A DNA stretch of 64,000 nucleotides from CAVYHX01 sp963768415 (GTDB taxonomy: Bacteria > Pseudomonadota > Gammaproteobacteria > UBA9214): the NCBI GenBank assembly GCA_963768415.1, contig CAVYHX010000033.1:1-64000 (forward strand), written 5' to 3'. The notes under the pieces are model-generated. The model saw nothing but the letters and a program-made list of their open reading frames with translations. It was not told where the DNA came from and searched no databases. The position numbers were made by a program, and so were the translations under genes. Within the stretch, counting starts at the first letter, position 1. Each line of letters begins with the position of its first letter. This document shows, in pieces, positions 1 to 10,035 of this stretch.

Positions 1-141
1 ATTTCTTTTGGCCACTACAGGCATTTCCCTTTTGGCAGCCTTCCATTCCCGAATGTCATATTCATACCTTTTCGTATATGCACATGCAGAATATCTCAAA
101 CAGACATCAGAAAGCGTGGCAGCGGTTACGCCTACGCAAAA

Positions 142-167
142 CAAAGCCCCCCGAACGGGGGGCTTTG
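142..167 (-). terminator. Rho-independent terminator of the Cys-rich secreted protein gene
   Basis: A perfect 11-bp stem (CAAAGCCCCCC / GGGGGGCTTTG) with a four-base loop lies about 55 bases past the stop codon of the gene at 222-1220. On the minus strand it is followed by TTTTGC, a short U-run. It closes that gene. Confidence 0.85.
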
Positions 168-221
168 AAGAACAACTAATGCAACAGTCACACCGGCATG
201 ACCGGATCCCTGCTATCGCCA

Positions 222-1220
222 CTAGTCGCAGGTCGTGACCGTGGTGGGACGCGGTCTGCCAAAGAAGTAGACCGTTGTCGTGGTCGTGTAGCACTCGTTA
301 TAGACCTCGGTCTCCGTCGACTGGGAGCGAAGCGACTTGTGAGGCCGGTACTTGCCCGGAACCTGGTTGACGCTGTTCGTATACTCCCAGCACAGCTTCA
401 GGCCATCCGTATCGTAGCCCGGAATGGTGGCCTCAGCCTCCGCCGCCGTCAGGCACGGCGTACAGCGGGTATCCGGCGAAGCGGTAGTCGGTATTGATGG
501 ATCGCTCAGCGGGATCCAGCCGCCCGGGTCAGACTGACAGTAGCCCATATCCTGCAGCTCGTCGATATTCTTGAACCCCGGACACTCTTTCACGCACTCG
601 TTCTGTATAACACCACCGGCGTTACATATGGCCTGTGTGGTGCCGTCCAGATTCGCCCCGGTAAACCAGAGGAAATCGCTTTCCGTGACAGTTCCGTTGG
701 GAGTCGTGGCAGTCAATGTTACGTCACAGCCATCGCCCGTGGTGGTGACCAGGTTCGGTTCGGGCAGGACCACTTCATCGGCATTGACGATGCCGTCGGT
801 ACAGGCAATCGAGTCTCTGGTATCGACGTTGCCGCCGATATCCAGTCCCGTGCCTTTTACGGCGTTGTTCCTTATATAGGTGAAGTTACAACGCGATCCA
901 TTGCCCTGCGGAAACTCCAGAACCTGGTCCGGCGTATTCGTCACAAACCCGTTGGTATCGATCACCTGTTCAGAGGCAGGCAGTTCCCAGTCACCGTTGC
1001 GCTGGAACACCACGCCGACACTCGTCATCGGCTGGCCGTCAGAGCCGATTATATCGGCACAGCTGAAGTTACCCTGCCCGCTGAGATCCGAGACACCGTC
1101 CGGGGCCGTATAGCCACTGGGCACATTAGGATCGAAACTGCATACAGCGTATGCTGCATTCGACATACACAGTATCGAAGCCAGGCCAATCAGCCTGGAA
1201 TATTTTATAATAATGTTCAT
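222..1220 (-). CDS. secreted cysteine-rich protein of unknown function
   Basis: About 332 residues with a Sec signal peptide (residues 1-25, ending AAYA before VCSF) and about 14 cysteines in the mature part, including a CTPC pair near the C-terminus; the tail is Thr-rich and ends in Cys-Asp. The pattern suggests a disulfide-bonded exported protein. I recognise no domain family. The start is set at the ATG at 1220 because GAGAGG lies about 9 bases upstream of it; an ATG two codons earlier (1226) has poor spacing. It is transcribed alone, with its own terminator, and follows the broken FecR-TPR-barrel gene on the same strand. A surface or periplasmic role is inference. Confidence 0.7.
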   Translation of the reverse strand: MNIIIKYSRLIGLASILCMSNAAYAVCSFDPNVPSGYTAPDGVSDLSGQGNFSCADIIGSDGQPMTSVGVVFQRNGDWELPASEQVIDTNGFVTNTPDQVLEFPQGNGSRCNFTYIRNNAVKGTGLDIGGNVDTRDSIACTDGIVNADEVVLPEPNLVTTTGDGCDVTLTATTPNGTVTESDFLWFTGANLDGTTQAICNAGGVIQNECVKECPGFKNIDELQDMGYCQSDPGGWIPLSDPSIPTTASPDTRCTPCLTAAEAEATIPGYDTDGLKLCWEYTNSVNQVPGKYRPHKSLRSQSTETEVYNECYTTTTTVYFFGRPRPTTVTTCD

Positions 1221-1302
1221 AACCATCTACCTCTCTCTTCCGTTAATTTATATTCTCAGTCCGCATTGTATTTTTTCTGCGGTATTAGCTTCTGCCTCTG
1301 CA

Positions 1303-2904
1303 TTAAAAGTTTAAAGTCACCCGTCCCATGATGCCGAGCTCCGGCAGATAGGGACCAGCGGTCGGCTCGTCCTGGAATGTTCGGTAACTGTCATCCAGGT
1401 ACTCGAAGTCCTCGTCAAAGACATTCTGGATCGCGATACTCACAATGCCCTGGCGCTTCGGCAATCGATAGCCGAGCATCAGGTCAACGACCGTGAAATC
1501 ACTGCTGCCTGTCTGGAACTGGTAGCCGGCCCCGGCCTTGACCTCCTGGTCGACATAGGTAGCCCTGGCACCGGCAAACAGGCCGCCCGGATGGAAATAC
1601 TTCACGGAAACCGGCAGGCTGTAGGTAGTAACATCCGTAGGCGTGACATCGGCAACCAGCGAATTGCTCTGGTTCTCGAAGCGGTCGTACTCCAGGCTCA
1701 GGTCGACTGCCAGCCTGTCAGCCGGCGTCCAGTAGGCATAGGCACGGTGCGTCTGCTCATCCCGACCCTCGAAGAATAATGGCTGACCAGCTGAGGGATT
1801 GATCAGCCATTCCACCTCGCGCTTGGTTATTTCCACGCCATAACTGAATGCCGGGTTGAGCCTGGCATCCACCCCCACGCCATAGCGCTTTGATTTCGTG
1901 CCGTTCGGGTCGTCAAAGAACTGGTTGAAGCCGGCCACCTGTGTCGGTTCCAGCGTGCGATTGCTGGACAGGGGTGGCTTGACCACCTCGAAATATGCCG
2001 CGCGAAATTCAACATCATCCGTGGCCGCAACACGCAGGCCGAGCTTGGGATTAAACTCGTCAATGTCGAAAGAATTTCTCGCTGTCACCTGTGTTATCAG
2101 GGGGAAGGCACTAAAGTCATTAAATGTACTCACCTGATCATGGTCATATTGCTGGTAACTGAAACCCACTGTACCGATGACACGCGGTGACGGCATGATA
2201 TTGCCATAGACATATAAACGTGTGTCCTCGAGATCTATCTCATCCGTTTCAGGCGGGTCAGGAGGAAACCCGACCTCCCCCAGTATGAATGTATCTTCAC
2301 GATCACTGTCGGCATAGGCACCACCCACCGTCACATTGAAAGTGTCTCTCTGGTAGATATAGGCCGCATCGTATTGATAGACGTCTTCGTCAAGCTGACC
2401 GTCAAGTTCGAAATCGACGAAAAACCCACCACCGAAGTCCACGGTCTGGACCTGGTACTGCTCACCTTCACGATCGGCGTAAATGGCAGACAGCAGCAGG
2501 GTTGAGTTCTTGTTCGGCGAGAAACGCAATCCGACCCGGCCAGTGTCATCATCCAGACTGGTCCGGAGTGTCGGGCTAAAATCGTCGGGATCAAAATGCA
2601 TGGCAATGTCGCCGTAGTCGGTATGGCGCCTGCCGAGTTCCGCCTGCAGGTTGACGGTCGGTGACAACGCCACCTGCCCGAAGGCGTTATAGATCTCGTG
2701 TTCGGTGTCACTGTTGTCACGGAAACCGTTCGATTCAAAACCGAAAGCCACCGACACTGCCGGAAAAGCGGTTATACACAGTGGACACAACCGCCTCCCC
2801 GCCGCTGGTGTCGTGATTTCCGCCGACTGCACTGGCATTGAACTGTGTCCGGTTCTGCTCGAACAGCGGGGTAAATTCGTTAAAGCCGGCACTGGCCGGG
2901 CCAC
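1303..2904 (-). CDS. C-terminal outer-membrane barrel part of a FecR-TPR-TonB-receptor-like protein
   Basis: This open frame encodes alternating aromatic/polar strands and ends in LNF, the terminal-aromatic signature of outer-membrane beta-barrels; motifs such as AIQNVFDEDFEY near the end are typical of the TonB-dependent receptor barrel. The first roughly 45 residues of the ORF (rich in Pro, Ser and Arg) are out of frame: the barrel really continues from another frame upstream, where NPVQPSISTTN...GGPASAGFNEFTP is encoded at about 2,750-2,960. The junction near 2,750 restores SGSVGGFRFESNGF. It is the 3' third of one large gene with the TPR and FecR pieces upstream. No plug domain was identified. 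The barrel may be a receptor or simply a secretion or display scaffold. Confidence 0.75.
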   Translation of the reverse strand: MARPVPALTNLPRCSSRTGHSSMPVQSAEITTPAAGRRLCPLCITAFPAVSVAFGFESNGFRDNSDTEHEIYNAFGQVALSPTVNLQAELGRRHTDYGDIAMHFDPDDFSPTLRTSLDDDTGRVGLRFSPNKNSTLLLSAIYADREGEQYQVQTVDFGGGFFVDFELDGQLDEDVYQYDAAYIYQRDTFNVTVGGAYADSDREDTFILGEVGFPPDPPETDEIDLEDTRLYVYGNIMPSPRVIGTVGFSYQQYDHDQVSTFNDFSAFPLITQVTARNSFDIDEFNPKLGLRVAATDDVEFRAAYFEVVKPPLSSNRTLEPTQVAGFNQFFDDPNGTKSKRYGVGVDARLNPAFSYGVEITKREVEWLINPSAGQPLFFEGRDEQTHRAYAYWTPADRLAVDLSLEYDRFENQSNSLVADVTPTDVTTYSLPVSVKYFHPGGLFAGARATYVDQEVKAGAGYQFQTGSSDFTVVDLMLGYRLPKRQGIVSIAIQNVFDEDFEYLDDSYRTFQDEPTAGPYLPELGIMGRVTLNF

Positions 2905-4152
2905 CGGCCGTCACGATATTCAGGTTGGTGGTACTGATACTGGGCTGGACCGGATTGATATTGATGTCCTGCAGCATCTGTGCCTGCAGCAGTTCACTGA
3001 CACGGGAGATTTCCGTGCGGCGGAACTGTCCCGGTAGGTGTCGGACAGGAAGCGGTGTGCCGATGCATTGGCCGGATCGATGGCCAGTGATCGGTCGATT
3101 CGATCGATACCCAGTCTGGATGAAGCCCAGATCCTTGTAGACCCGCGCCAGACTGGTGCCCGCGCGCCGCCCGGTCCTTGTCCAGCAGCAGGCGGCCGCG
3201 ATAGGCAGCACGGTTGTCATTCAGCTCGATCGACTTTTCCAGATCCTGCACGGCCTCGACCGGCCGGTTCTCGGTCTGCTTGGCGATACCGGAATACAGG
3301 TAGGCCGTCGGATCATTCGGATCGAGCTGCTTGGCGATGTCAAACTGTTCGCTGTCCAGCGGTGCCCGCTTCTCCTCGAAATAGGCCTTGCCCAGGTAGG
3401 CGCGCAGCAGCGGCATTGTTCGAATCCAGGCCGACCGCCACTTCGATGTCCTTGCGCCCCGCCTCCAGGTCGCCGGCGCTGATCTTGCTCAGACCCAGGC
3501 CGAGGTGTGGCAGCGGGTCGGCCGAATCCAGTGTCGATGCCTCGTTCGAAGGCCGCGCGCGCATCCTCGTTGCGAAATTCGGCCAGCGCGGCGAAACCCG
3601 CGTGATCTGGGTACGCCCCAGGTCCGGTGCCAGGGACACCGCCTGCTGGCGCACGCATTGGCCTGCCGCGCGATTCCCCAGCATCAACTGCAGCTCGGCC
3701 AGGCGCGCCCGGGCGAGCGCATCCTGCGGCTGCTGTGCCACCGCCTGCTGCAGGGTGTCACGGGCCTGCATTGATCTGGAAATTGGCCTGCTGCGCATAG
3801 GAGAGCGCAATCTTCGCCGCGGCACTGTCCGGACTCAGGCTCACGGCCTGGTTGCCATCGGCCAGTGCCTGCTCATGCTGGTTCTGGACCACGTTGATCA
3901 CCGCGCGCAGGGCATAGGCCAGCCCGGCATCGGGCCCTGGCTGCGATTGCCTGGTCTACACTGGCTACGCGCCGCGTCTCACCCGGCCGACGGACAGGTC
4001 AGCTGCCGCCTGCCGCAATGCCGGTGAAATCCGACTCCTGCTCACCGCCCGCAGCGAGAATCGGCGGGTAGTACAGCGACCACTGGGCGGCATCGCGCGG
4101 GCGCACCACCGTGCGCGGGTGCGGTGCCTGCCCGGCCTTCGCGGCAACCGAT
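2905..4152 (-). pseudogene. TPR middle part of the FecR-TPR-barrel gene, multiply frame-shifted
   Basis: Tetratricopeptide repeats can be read on the minus strand by switching frame repeatedly. Recognisable segments are RVASVDQAIA (about 3,960), DAGLAYALRAVINV (about 3,910), SLSPDSAAAKIALSYAQQAN (about 3,840-3,780), TLQQAVAQQPQDALARARLA (about 3,760), then AYLGKAYFEEKRAPLDSEQF and DPNDPTAYLYSGIAKQTENR (about 3,400-3,260). At least eight frame changes lie between about 4,250 and 2,750. The repeat consensus stays intact across the breaks, with single-base offsets, so this looks like a once-continuous gene with recent indels or with consensus sequencing errors. TPR arrays bind protein partners; here they would be periplasmic, between the FecR domain and the barrel. 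Confidence 0.7.
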
Positions 4153-4677
4153 TCACCACCGGAGACCGAGGCACTGCCCTGCGCATTCGATGCCACCACG
4201 GTGCCCTCGAATACGGTGAGGATTGATTCGTCGTCCGTCGACGCGGAAGACAAACTCGGTGCCTTCGATGGAACCGTTCAGGTAGGGCGTGCTGACCTCG
4301 AAACCGCGCGGCTTGCGACTGAAGGACTGGAAGGCACCCTTGACCAGGCTCAGCAGGGAACGCTCCTCGACATTGGGGGTAATCTTGTCCAGGCGCATGG
4401 CGGTGTTCTGGTCGATACGCAGGACCGCCTGATTGATGAGCTGGACAGTGGCCCGGCTGCGCGCCGCGGCGCGTACGGTATCGCCCTGGCAGAGCGTTTC
4501 ATTGAGACCGGCGGCCTGCCAGTCCGGGCGCTGGTCGCGCTGGACCTCGATTCGACCCTCGACCGACACCAGTGACCCCACCGCCGGCTCGCAGGTCACG
4601 GCAGCCTGTGCGGGTATCGCCAGCAGCAATAACACAGGAAACAGGCAGACGATTGAATACCGCTTGCTGTAGTTCAT
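4153..4677 (-). CDS. N-terminal FecR-domain part of the FecR-TPR-barrel protein
   Basis: Begins with a Sec signal peptide (MNYSKRYSIV...AIPAQA) and a FecR domain: GSLVSVEGRIEVQR, CQGDTVRAAARSRATVQL, and GFEVSTPYLNGSIEGTEFVF. FecR domains are periplasmic regulatory or ligand-binding modules. The frame is lost near 4,240: the continuation DDESILTVFEGTVVASNAQG is in another frame, followed by VVRPRDAAQWSLYYPPIL at about 4,040-4,110. The start at 4677 is preferred over 4740 because it begins a compact signal peptide and has AGGA just upstream. FecR followed by TPR and a barrel is a fusion I associate with sulfur-oxidising gammaproteobacteria, often near cyclases or CHAT proteins; that recollection was not checked. 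Confidence 0.75.
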   Translation of the reverse strand: MNYSKRYSIVCLFPVLLLLAIPAQAAVTCEPAVGSLVSVEGRIEVQRDQRPDWQAAGLNETLCQGDTVRAAARSRATVQLINQAVLRIDQNTAMRLDKITPNVEERSLLSLVKGAFQSFSRKPRGFEVSTPYLNGSIEGTEFVFRVDGRRINPHRIRGHRGGIECAGQCLGLRW

Positions 4678-4740
4678 AATCCTGGCTGCCACGCAGACCA
4701 ATTCTGCAACTGGCAGCCTGAGAATAAAACTCATTGACAC

Positions 4741-5121
4741 TTCCCCCGATCCCGCACGCTAGTTAGCCGTTTACTGGCAGTTTAAATGCTTATTTTATCC
4801 AGCTTTATTCCCGCTTTATTATGATTTTAGTAAGTAATAACTTAATAATAAGCCTTATCTGTGTCGATGCAATCAACGAACTCGTCTGTTCATCAGAAAA
4901 TCACACTATCCGGCAGGAATGCTGATCACAGTATAACCTGTAGCGCTGTGCTTCAAATAAATATAGGTCATTAATTCAGTGAGAACAACTTATGCTCGTC
5001 AGGTATACCCTGCTGCAATTTAGCGCCTGCCATCATAATCCGCATTCACTAACATATATTACTGTTTGAATAGTATGGATTATTCTGCGGGTATCAGTAT
5101 TGCTGATACTGAGAAGTAGAC
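4741..5121. other. gene-free AT-rich interval
   Basis: No ORF with coding character on either strand. The 5' side is AT-rich (about 4,790-4,860) and probably carries the promoter of the minus-strand FecR gene. I see no repeat or clear terminator. Confidence 0.5.
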
Positions 5122-6000
5122 TTATTCGACAACTACGAGCGCGGACCTGCCATGTTGTGGCACCAGGCGGATCTGCATCCCCTCCGCGGCACACAGGCTC
5201 GTGGCATGGGCATGTTTGCCCTGGAAAAAGCGCGCGTTCTCCTGCTGAATGAAATCGATCTCGGTATCCGCTCGGTCGGGGTCATGGTGGAACAGCGCCA
5301 GGCAAGTGACCTCGGCATCAAGCGCCAGTTGCCGCACCTGGGATACGGTGGAATGGCCCCAGCCATGCTTGTGCGGCATGTCGGCATCAATATACTGCGC
5401 GTCATGAATCAGCAGATCGGTGCCGCGGCAGAATTCGACCCATTGATCATAGCTGATTGCCGGACGGACAGGTGGCGCCAGTTCATGATCCGTGGCATAG
5501 ACGCACGACACCCCGTCCTCTTCCACACGATAGGCATAGCCACCACCGGGATGGTTGATGGTTGTGCGCCGGATATTGAGATTTTCTCTGGACGATAACA
5601 CGTCGAAGTTCTCCGTGATGCACTCTGCCCTGGAGGGCAACTCACTTGCGCGCAGCGGAAAATTCGCACCGTCAATCTGGTCAAACAGGGCACAGATCTG
5701 GCCGTGTTCTTCCGGTCTGCTGGTGAATACTCGAATACGCCGGTCCGGTTGATAGATCGGTGCGAAATACGGATAGCCCTGAATGTGGTCCCAATGGCCA
5801 TGGGACAACAGAATGGTGATCTCATCGTTGCTCTGCTTGAGCCGTTTGCCGAGTTCCCGAATGCCGGTACCCGAGTCCAGGATCAGGTTCTGGCCGCTGT
5901 TCAGCTCGACATAGACGCAGGAGGTGTTCCCGCCGTATTTTGCGGTTGCAGGCCCCGGAACAGGGACCGAGCCACGAACACCGTAGAAGGTTATTATCAA
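5122..6000 (-). CDS. metallo-beta-lactamase-fold hydrolase
   Basis: A 292-residue single-domain protein with the metal motif HGHWDH (residues 67-72), followed by INHPGGGYAYR, YATDHE and a C-terminal LFHHDP, the usual ligand order of the fold. The N-terminus (FYGVRGSVPVPG...YGGNTSCV) is the PhnP/RNase-Z-like subgroup with a conserved GGNTSC. It is a clear paralogue of the first 290 residues of the protein at 11106-12911, including LLSHGHWDHIQG versus LLISHTHWDHIQG. Lying beside cyclases and cyclic-nucleotide-binding proteins, it could act on a phosphodiester signal such as a cyclic nucleotide. That is inference; the fold has many substrates. Confidence 0.85.
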   Translation of the reverse strand: MIITFYGVRGSVPVPGPATAKYGGNTSCVYVELNSGQNLILDSGTGIRELGKRLKQSNDEITILLSHGHWDHIQGYPYFAPIYQPDRRIRVFTSRPEEHGQICALFDQIDGANFPLRASELPSRAECITENFDVLSSRENLNIRRTTINHPGGGYAYRVEEDGVSCVYATDHELAPPVRPAISYDQWVEFCRGTDLLIHDAQYIDADMPHKHGWGHSTVSQVRQLALDAEVTCLALFHHDPDRADTEIDFIQQENARFFQGKHAHATSLCAAEGMQIRLVPQHGRSALVVVE

Positions 6001-6254
6001 TTATCTTCCCAGGGCAGCGAGAGGCAGTGCGTCGAGTATGGTTCGGATACCCGGCGGGCGCAAGCCTGCAAGTGAGAACTGGCAGTTACCCGGCGCCGGT
6101 TGCGTGCAGCGAGAAAGCCTGCCGGGTAACGCCCGCAACAGTCTGGTTTTTCAGTGCTGAATTGAGGTAGCCTTGATAGCAGACCTGTGTCATGGCACCG
6201 CCACTAACGCACTCTTCGCGGCTGGCGGACCGTATACAACGACGGTAAACAAGC

Positions 6255-6578
6255 ATGGATAACACTGCCGATAACCCGAATCTGACGCTCAGGGAAAATC
6301 GTCACCTGAAAGAAACCATCTCCGCATTACGCACGGAACTCGAAGCCATGCGTCTGGAGAAAGATCACAGCGTCCAGCAGGCGATCAACGACATCTCGAT
6401 TGAAAACCAGCAGCTCAAGGCGACCATTAATGCCTTGCGCAATGAGCTGGAGAAGCTGCGTTTCGACACCCAGGAACATGTCCAGCAGGCAGTTACCGCT
6501 GCCGATGAAGAGATCAAGCTGCTCAAGGCAACCATAAACGCCATGCGTGCTGAACTGGAGCAACGTAATGCAGGATAA
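6255..6578 (+). CDS. small coiled-coil protein coupled to the cyclase gene
   Basis: A 107-residue, highly charged protein that is almost entirely alpha-helical heptads. It contains an internal repeat of about 36 residues: LKETISALRTELEAMR, LKATINALRNELEKLR and LKATINAMRAELEQ. There is no signal peptide or membrane segment. Its stop codon (6576-6578) lies 11 bases beyond the ATG of the downstream GAF-cyclase gene (6568), so the two are translationally coupled. GAF-cyclases work as dimers, so a coiled-coil partner or scaffold is plausible. I recognise no named family. Confidence 0.75.
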   Translation: MDNTADNPNLTLRENRHLKETISALRTELEAMRLEKDHSVQQAINDISIENQQLKATINALRNELEKLRFDTQEHVQQAVTAADEEIKLLKATINAMRAELEQRNAG

Positions 6579-8875
6579 CCTGGAATCTGCATTTAGCGAG
6601 CGCCGGGGCCCCGGTCGCGCGCATGACGAACCCGGCCGCAGACTGCGCCACGCAGAATTACTGATCGACATCCATAATCAGCTGGCCGCCATGGAAACCC
6701 TGGATGACGCGCTGGAGACCCTGATGAGCATCACCAGCCGGGAAACCGGCGCCGACCGCGCCACCCTGTTCCTGAATGACGTCGAAACCGGCGAGCTGTA
6801 CTCACGCGTGGCGCTGGGCAACATCACGCGTGAGATCCGCATGCTGAACACCGATGGGAATTGCCGGTCATGTCTTCACCAGCGGCGAGAGCATGCTCAT
6901 TCACGACGCCTACTCCGACGCGCGTTTCAATCCGAGCCGTGGACGAACAGACCGGCTATCGAAACCAGGAGCGTCATGTGCGCGCCGATCAGGACCGTCA
7001 GGGGCGAAATCATCGGCGTGGCACAGGCGCTGAACAAGAAGCACGGCCAGTTCACCGAGGAGAACCTGGAGGTACTGCAGGCGATGACCCTGCAGGCCTC
7101 GATCACCCTGCACAGCGCACAGTTCGCCGAGCGCATGCACAGATCCCACACGCAGGAACTCGAGTTTCTCGATATCGTCTCGGACGTCACCTCGGAAATC
7201 GATCTCGGTGTGGTGCTGCAGAAGGTGATGAACGAGGCAGCCCGGATGCTCAATGCCGAGCGTTCGACCCTGTTTATCAACGACGAAAAAACCAACGAGC
7301 TCTGGTCGGAGGTCGGTGTTGGTCTGGACGCCGTACAGATCCGCTTGCCCAACCACCAGGGCATTGCCGGCACCGTCTTCACCAGCGGCAAGTCGGTCAA
7401 CATCCCGTATGCCTACGCCGACCTGCGCTTCAACCCGGAGTTCGACCGCCAGACCGGCTTCTTCACGCGCTCCATCCTGTGCGTGCCGGTGGTCAACAAG
7501 GACGGCAAGACCATCGGCGTCACCCAGGTGCTCAACAAGCGCGGCGGCGCCTTCACCGACGAGGACGAGTCACGCCTGCGCGCCTTCACGGCGCAGGTCT
7601 CCATCGGCCTGGAGAACGCCAAGCTGTTCAACGACGTCCAGAACATGAAGAACTACAACGAGAGCATGCTGCAAAGCATGTCCAATGGCGTGATCACGCT
7701 GGACGAAGACGGCAACATCGTCACCTGCAATGCCGCCGGCCGCGCATCATGCAGCTCAGATAGCGCGGACATCATCGGCCAGCCCGCCGGGAAGTTCCTG
7801 ACCGGCAGCAACGCCTGGGTGCATGGACAAGATCGAACGCGTCGCAGAGACCCGGGTGGCAGACATCTCGATGGACGCGGAGCTCGAATTCGATGGCAAC
7901 CAGGTCTCGGTCAACCTGACCGTGCTGCCGCTGATCGCCACCGACGACAACACGCTCGGCACCATGATCATGATCGAGGACATCAGCAGCGAAAAGCGGG
8001 TGAAGTCGACCATGGCGCGCTACATGGATCCCGGCCTGGCCGACCAGGTGCTCGAAGGCGGCAGCGATATCCTCGGCGGCAAGAGCACCACTGCGACCAT
8101 CCTGTTCTCCGACATCCGCGGCTTCACCACGCTGACCGAGGAGCTGGGCGCACAGGGCACCGTCGCCCTGCTGAACGAGTATTTCACCCTCATGGTCGAC
8201 TGCATCCAGCGCGAGGAAGGCATGCTCGACAAGTTCATCGGCGACGCCATCATGGCGGCCTTCGGCATGCCGATGGCCCACGATGACGACGAGGACCGCG
8301 CCGTGCGCGCCGCGATCTGCCATGATCACGCAGCCTGAACACCTGGAACAGGACCCGCCTGGCGGACGGCAAGAAACCGGTGGACATGGGCATCGGCCTG
8401 AACACCGACATCGTGGTGTCCGGCAATATCGGCTCACCGAAGCGCATGGACTACACCATCATCGGTGACGGCGTGAACCTGGCGGCGCGCCTGGAGAGCG
8501 CCTGCAAGCAGTACGGCGCGCGCATCCTGATCAGTGACAATACCTACAGTAAACTGCGCGGCACCTACCGCATTCGCGAGATCGACCGCGTCATCGTCAA
8601 GGGCAAGACCGAGCCGGTGGCCATTTATGAAGTCCTGGATCACCATTCGAGAGGAGTCCTTCCCCAATCTGATGGAAGCTGTTTACCATTTCAAGGACGG
8701 TCTGAAACAGTATCGGAACGGCAACTGGGAGCAGGCGACCGCAGCCTTTAATGATGCACTCAAATTGCACCCCGAAGACAGTCTCTCCCGCACCTATATT
8801 GAACGCTGTGACTACATGAAGGCCAATCCACCGGGAGATGACTGGAATGGCGTCTTCGTAATGACCTCCAAATAG
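6568..8875 (+). pseudogene. GAF-GAF-PAS class III adenylate/guanylate cyclase, frame-shifted
   Basis: Order: N-terminal helix, GAF1 (about 6,650-7,120), GAF2 (about 7,160-7,640), a PAS-like segment (MLQSMSNGVITLDEDGNIVT), then a class III cyclase domain with FSDIRGFTTLTEEL, LDKFIGDAIMAAFG and IIGDGVNLAARLES, so both metal aspartates and the Asn/Arg pair are present. The C-terminus (EAVYHFKDGLKQYRNGNWEQ) is a TPR-like tail. The layout matches cyanobacterial CyaB-type cyclases. The frame changes about seven times (near 6,857, 6,940, 6,962, 7,825, 8,320, 8,335 and 8,650); joining the frames gives one continuous protein of about 768 residues. The ATG at 6568 has CTGGAG upstream. All catalytic motifs survive, which argues for sequence errors rather than decay. 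Confidence 0.85.
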
Positions 8876-8901
8876 TCCCAGGGAAGCTGATTTACGGAGC
8901 T

Positions 8902-9016
8902 CTGATTAATTAAAGCAAACCTGTCATTGCGAGCGGAGCGTGGCAATCTCATACTATAGAATCAGTTACTTGGAGATTGCTTCGTCACTTCGTTCCTCGC
9001 AATGACGAATTAATCA
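8902..9016. repeat. inverted-repeat element, MITE-like
   Basis: Outer arms CTGATTAATT and its complement AATTAATCAG enclose an imperfect inner inverted repeat starting TCATTGCGAG and ending CTCGCAATGA. The unit has no coding capacity. A half-copy with the same outer arm (TCTGATTAATTCGTCATTG) occurs at about 27,719. Structure and size fit a small non-autonomous mobile repeat inserted after the cyclase gene. Confidence 0.65.
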
Positions 9017-9035
9017 GACTTCCTTAATTATTATC

Positions 9036-9064
9036 CCGTCATCCCGGCGCAGGCCGGGATCCAG
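9036..9064. repeat. short palindromic intergenic repeat
   Basis: CCCGGC and GCCGGG arms around GCAG within a GTCATCCCGGC...GCCGGGATCCAG sequence, a palindrome type widespread between proteobacterial genes. A single copy was noticed here. It lies between convergent genes and could help end transcription, though it has no U-run. Confidence 0.45.
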
Positions 9065-9185
9065 TAACCGACTGGATTTTATGAACTGGATGCCGGCAAT
9101 CTGCCTGCGCATAACCTGCATGTTGCGGGTGACGGTATTCAGGTCGCTATTGGGAGATGGGTATACTGTCCCCCGAACTGCGGGA

Positions 9186-10004
9186 TTAATGCAATCGATC
9201 CTTGCTCTCCAGGAACTGTGCCCGCTCTGTCTCGCTGGTAATTTCTTCGGCAAGAATCTGGTATAGATGTTCAAGGTTGCTGCTTTTCGTGACAGCCCGT
9301 TTGATCAGTATTTCCGCCATGGGCCCGACAATCAGTGCCAGCTGCTCCTGCACGGTCTTTAATATTTTCTCATCGAGATCCACACCAGTCTCACGCATGC
9401 CTGATGAATCCCTGTTAATTTCCCGTGAATCCGCGAGCGCCTCTTGCATGGCCGCTCCGTAGTTCCCACGCTTCACAACCTCATAGACAGCATGCTCCCG
9501 CACATGCTTGTCATTGTGTATACCGGTATAGGAAAACATCTTTTTCAATTCGTCGGAGAGGCAACTGACGACATCGAAATAGGCGCGCGAGACCAGCAGC
9601 TGGTTGGGCTGTGCGAAGCTCATGATTCGCTGCGCTGTATTGATACCATCACCAATGGTATTACGCTGGCCGTTGATATCCTCAAATATCTTGACAGGTC
9701 CGAGATTGATGCCCATGCGCACGGTATAGCAGGTCTTGCAGATCGAATTCACATCATTGAAGTTGTCGCGCATGCCCACACCGACATACAACACATCCTC
9801 GGGAGCACCCAGATAGCACAATGCAAGCCCGTCTCCGGTATCGAGCTTGATACAGTCCTCGGCCGGCAATCCTCTCAAGGCATCAGCTACGGTTGTGCTG
9901 AAACTCTGCTTGACCAGCATTTGCTGATCCACGGGTAACTCTGAATAATCGACGATATCCATAAACAGTACCGAGCAGAGCCAGGTGCGATTGCTGCGTT
10001 TCAT
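9186..10004 (-). CDS. class III adenylate/guanylate cyclase, soluble
   Basis: A 272-residue protein with a class III cyclase domain in its first 160 residues: LFMDIVDYS (first metal Asp near residue 16), LDTGDGLALCY (second metal Asp) and TIGDGINTAQRIMSF (transition-state Asn and Arg). The catalytic set looks complete; the residue deciding ATP or GTP cannot be assigned by eye. The C-terminal 110 residues are helical and of unknown role. It starts 31 bases after the DUF3365 haem-sensor gene on the same strand, so the membrane sensor and this cyclase probably form one operon and one signalling unit. Confidence 0.85.
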   Translation of the reverse strand: MKRSNRTWLCSVLFMDIVDYSELPVDQQMLVKQSFSTTVADALRGLPAEDCIKLDTGDGLALCYLGAPEDVLYVGVGMRDNFNDVNSICKTCYTVRMGINLGPVKIFEDINGQRNTIGDGINTAQRIMSFAQPNQLLVSRAYFDVVSCLSDELKKMFSYTGIHNDKHVREHAVYEVVKRGNYGAAMQEALADSREINRDSSGMRETGVDLDEKILKTVQEQLALIVGPMAEILIKRAVTKSSNLEHLYQILAEEITSETERAQFLESKDRLH

Positions 10005-10035
10005 AATCTGTCTGCCTGTCTCATCGCTGAATGCA

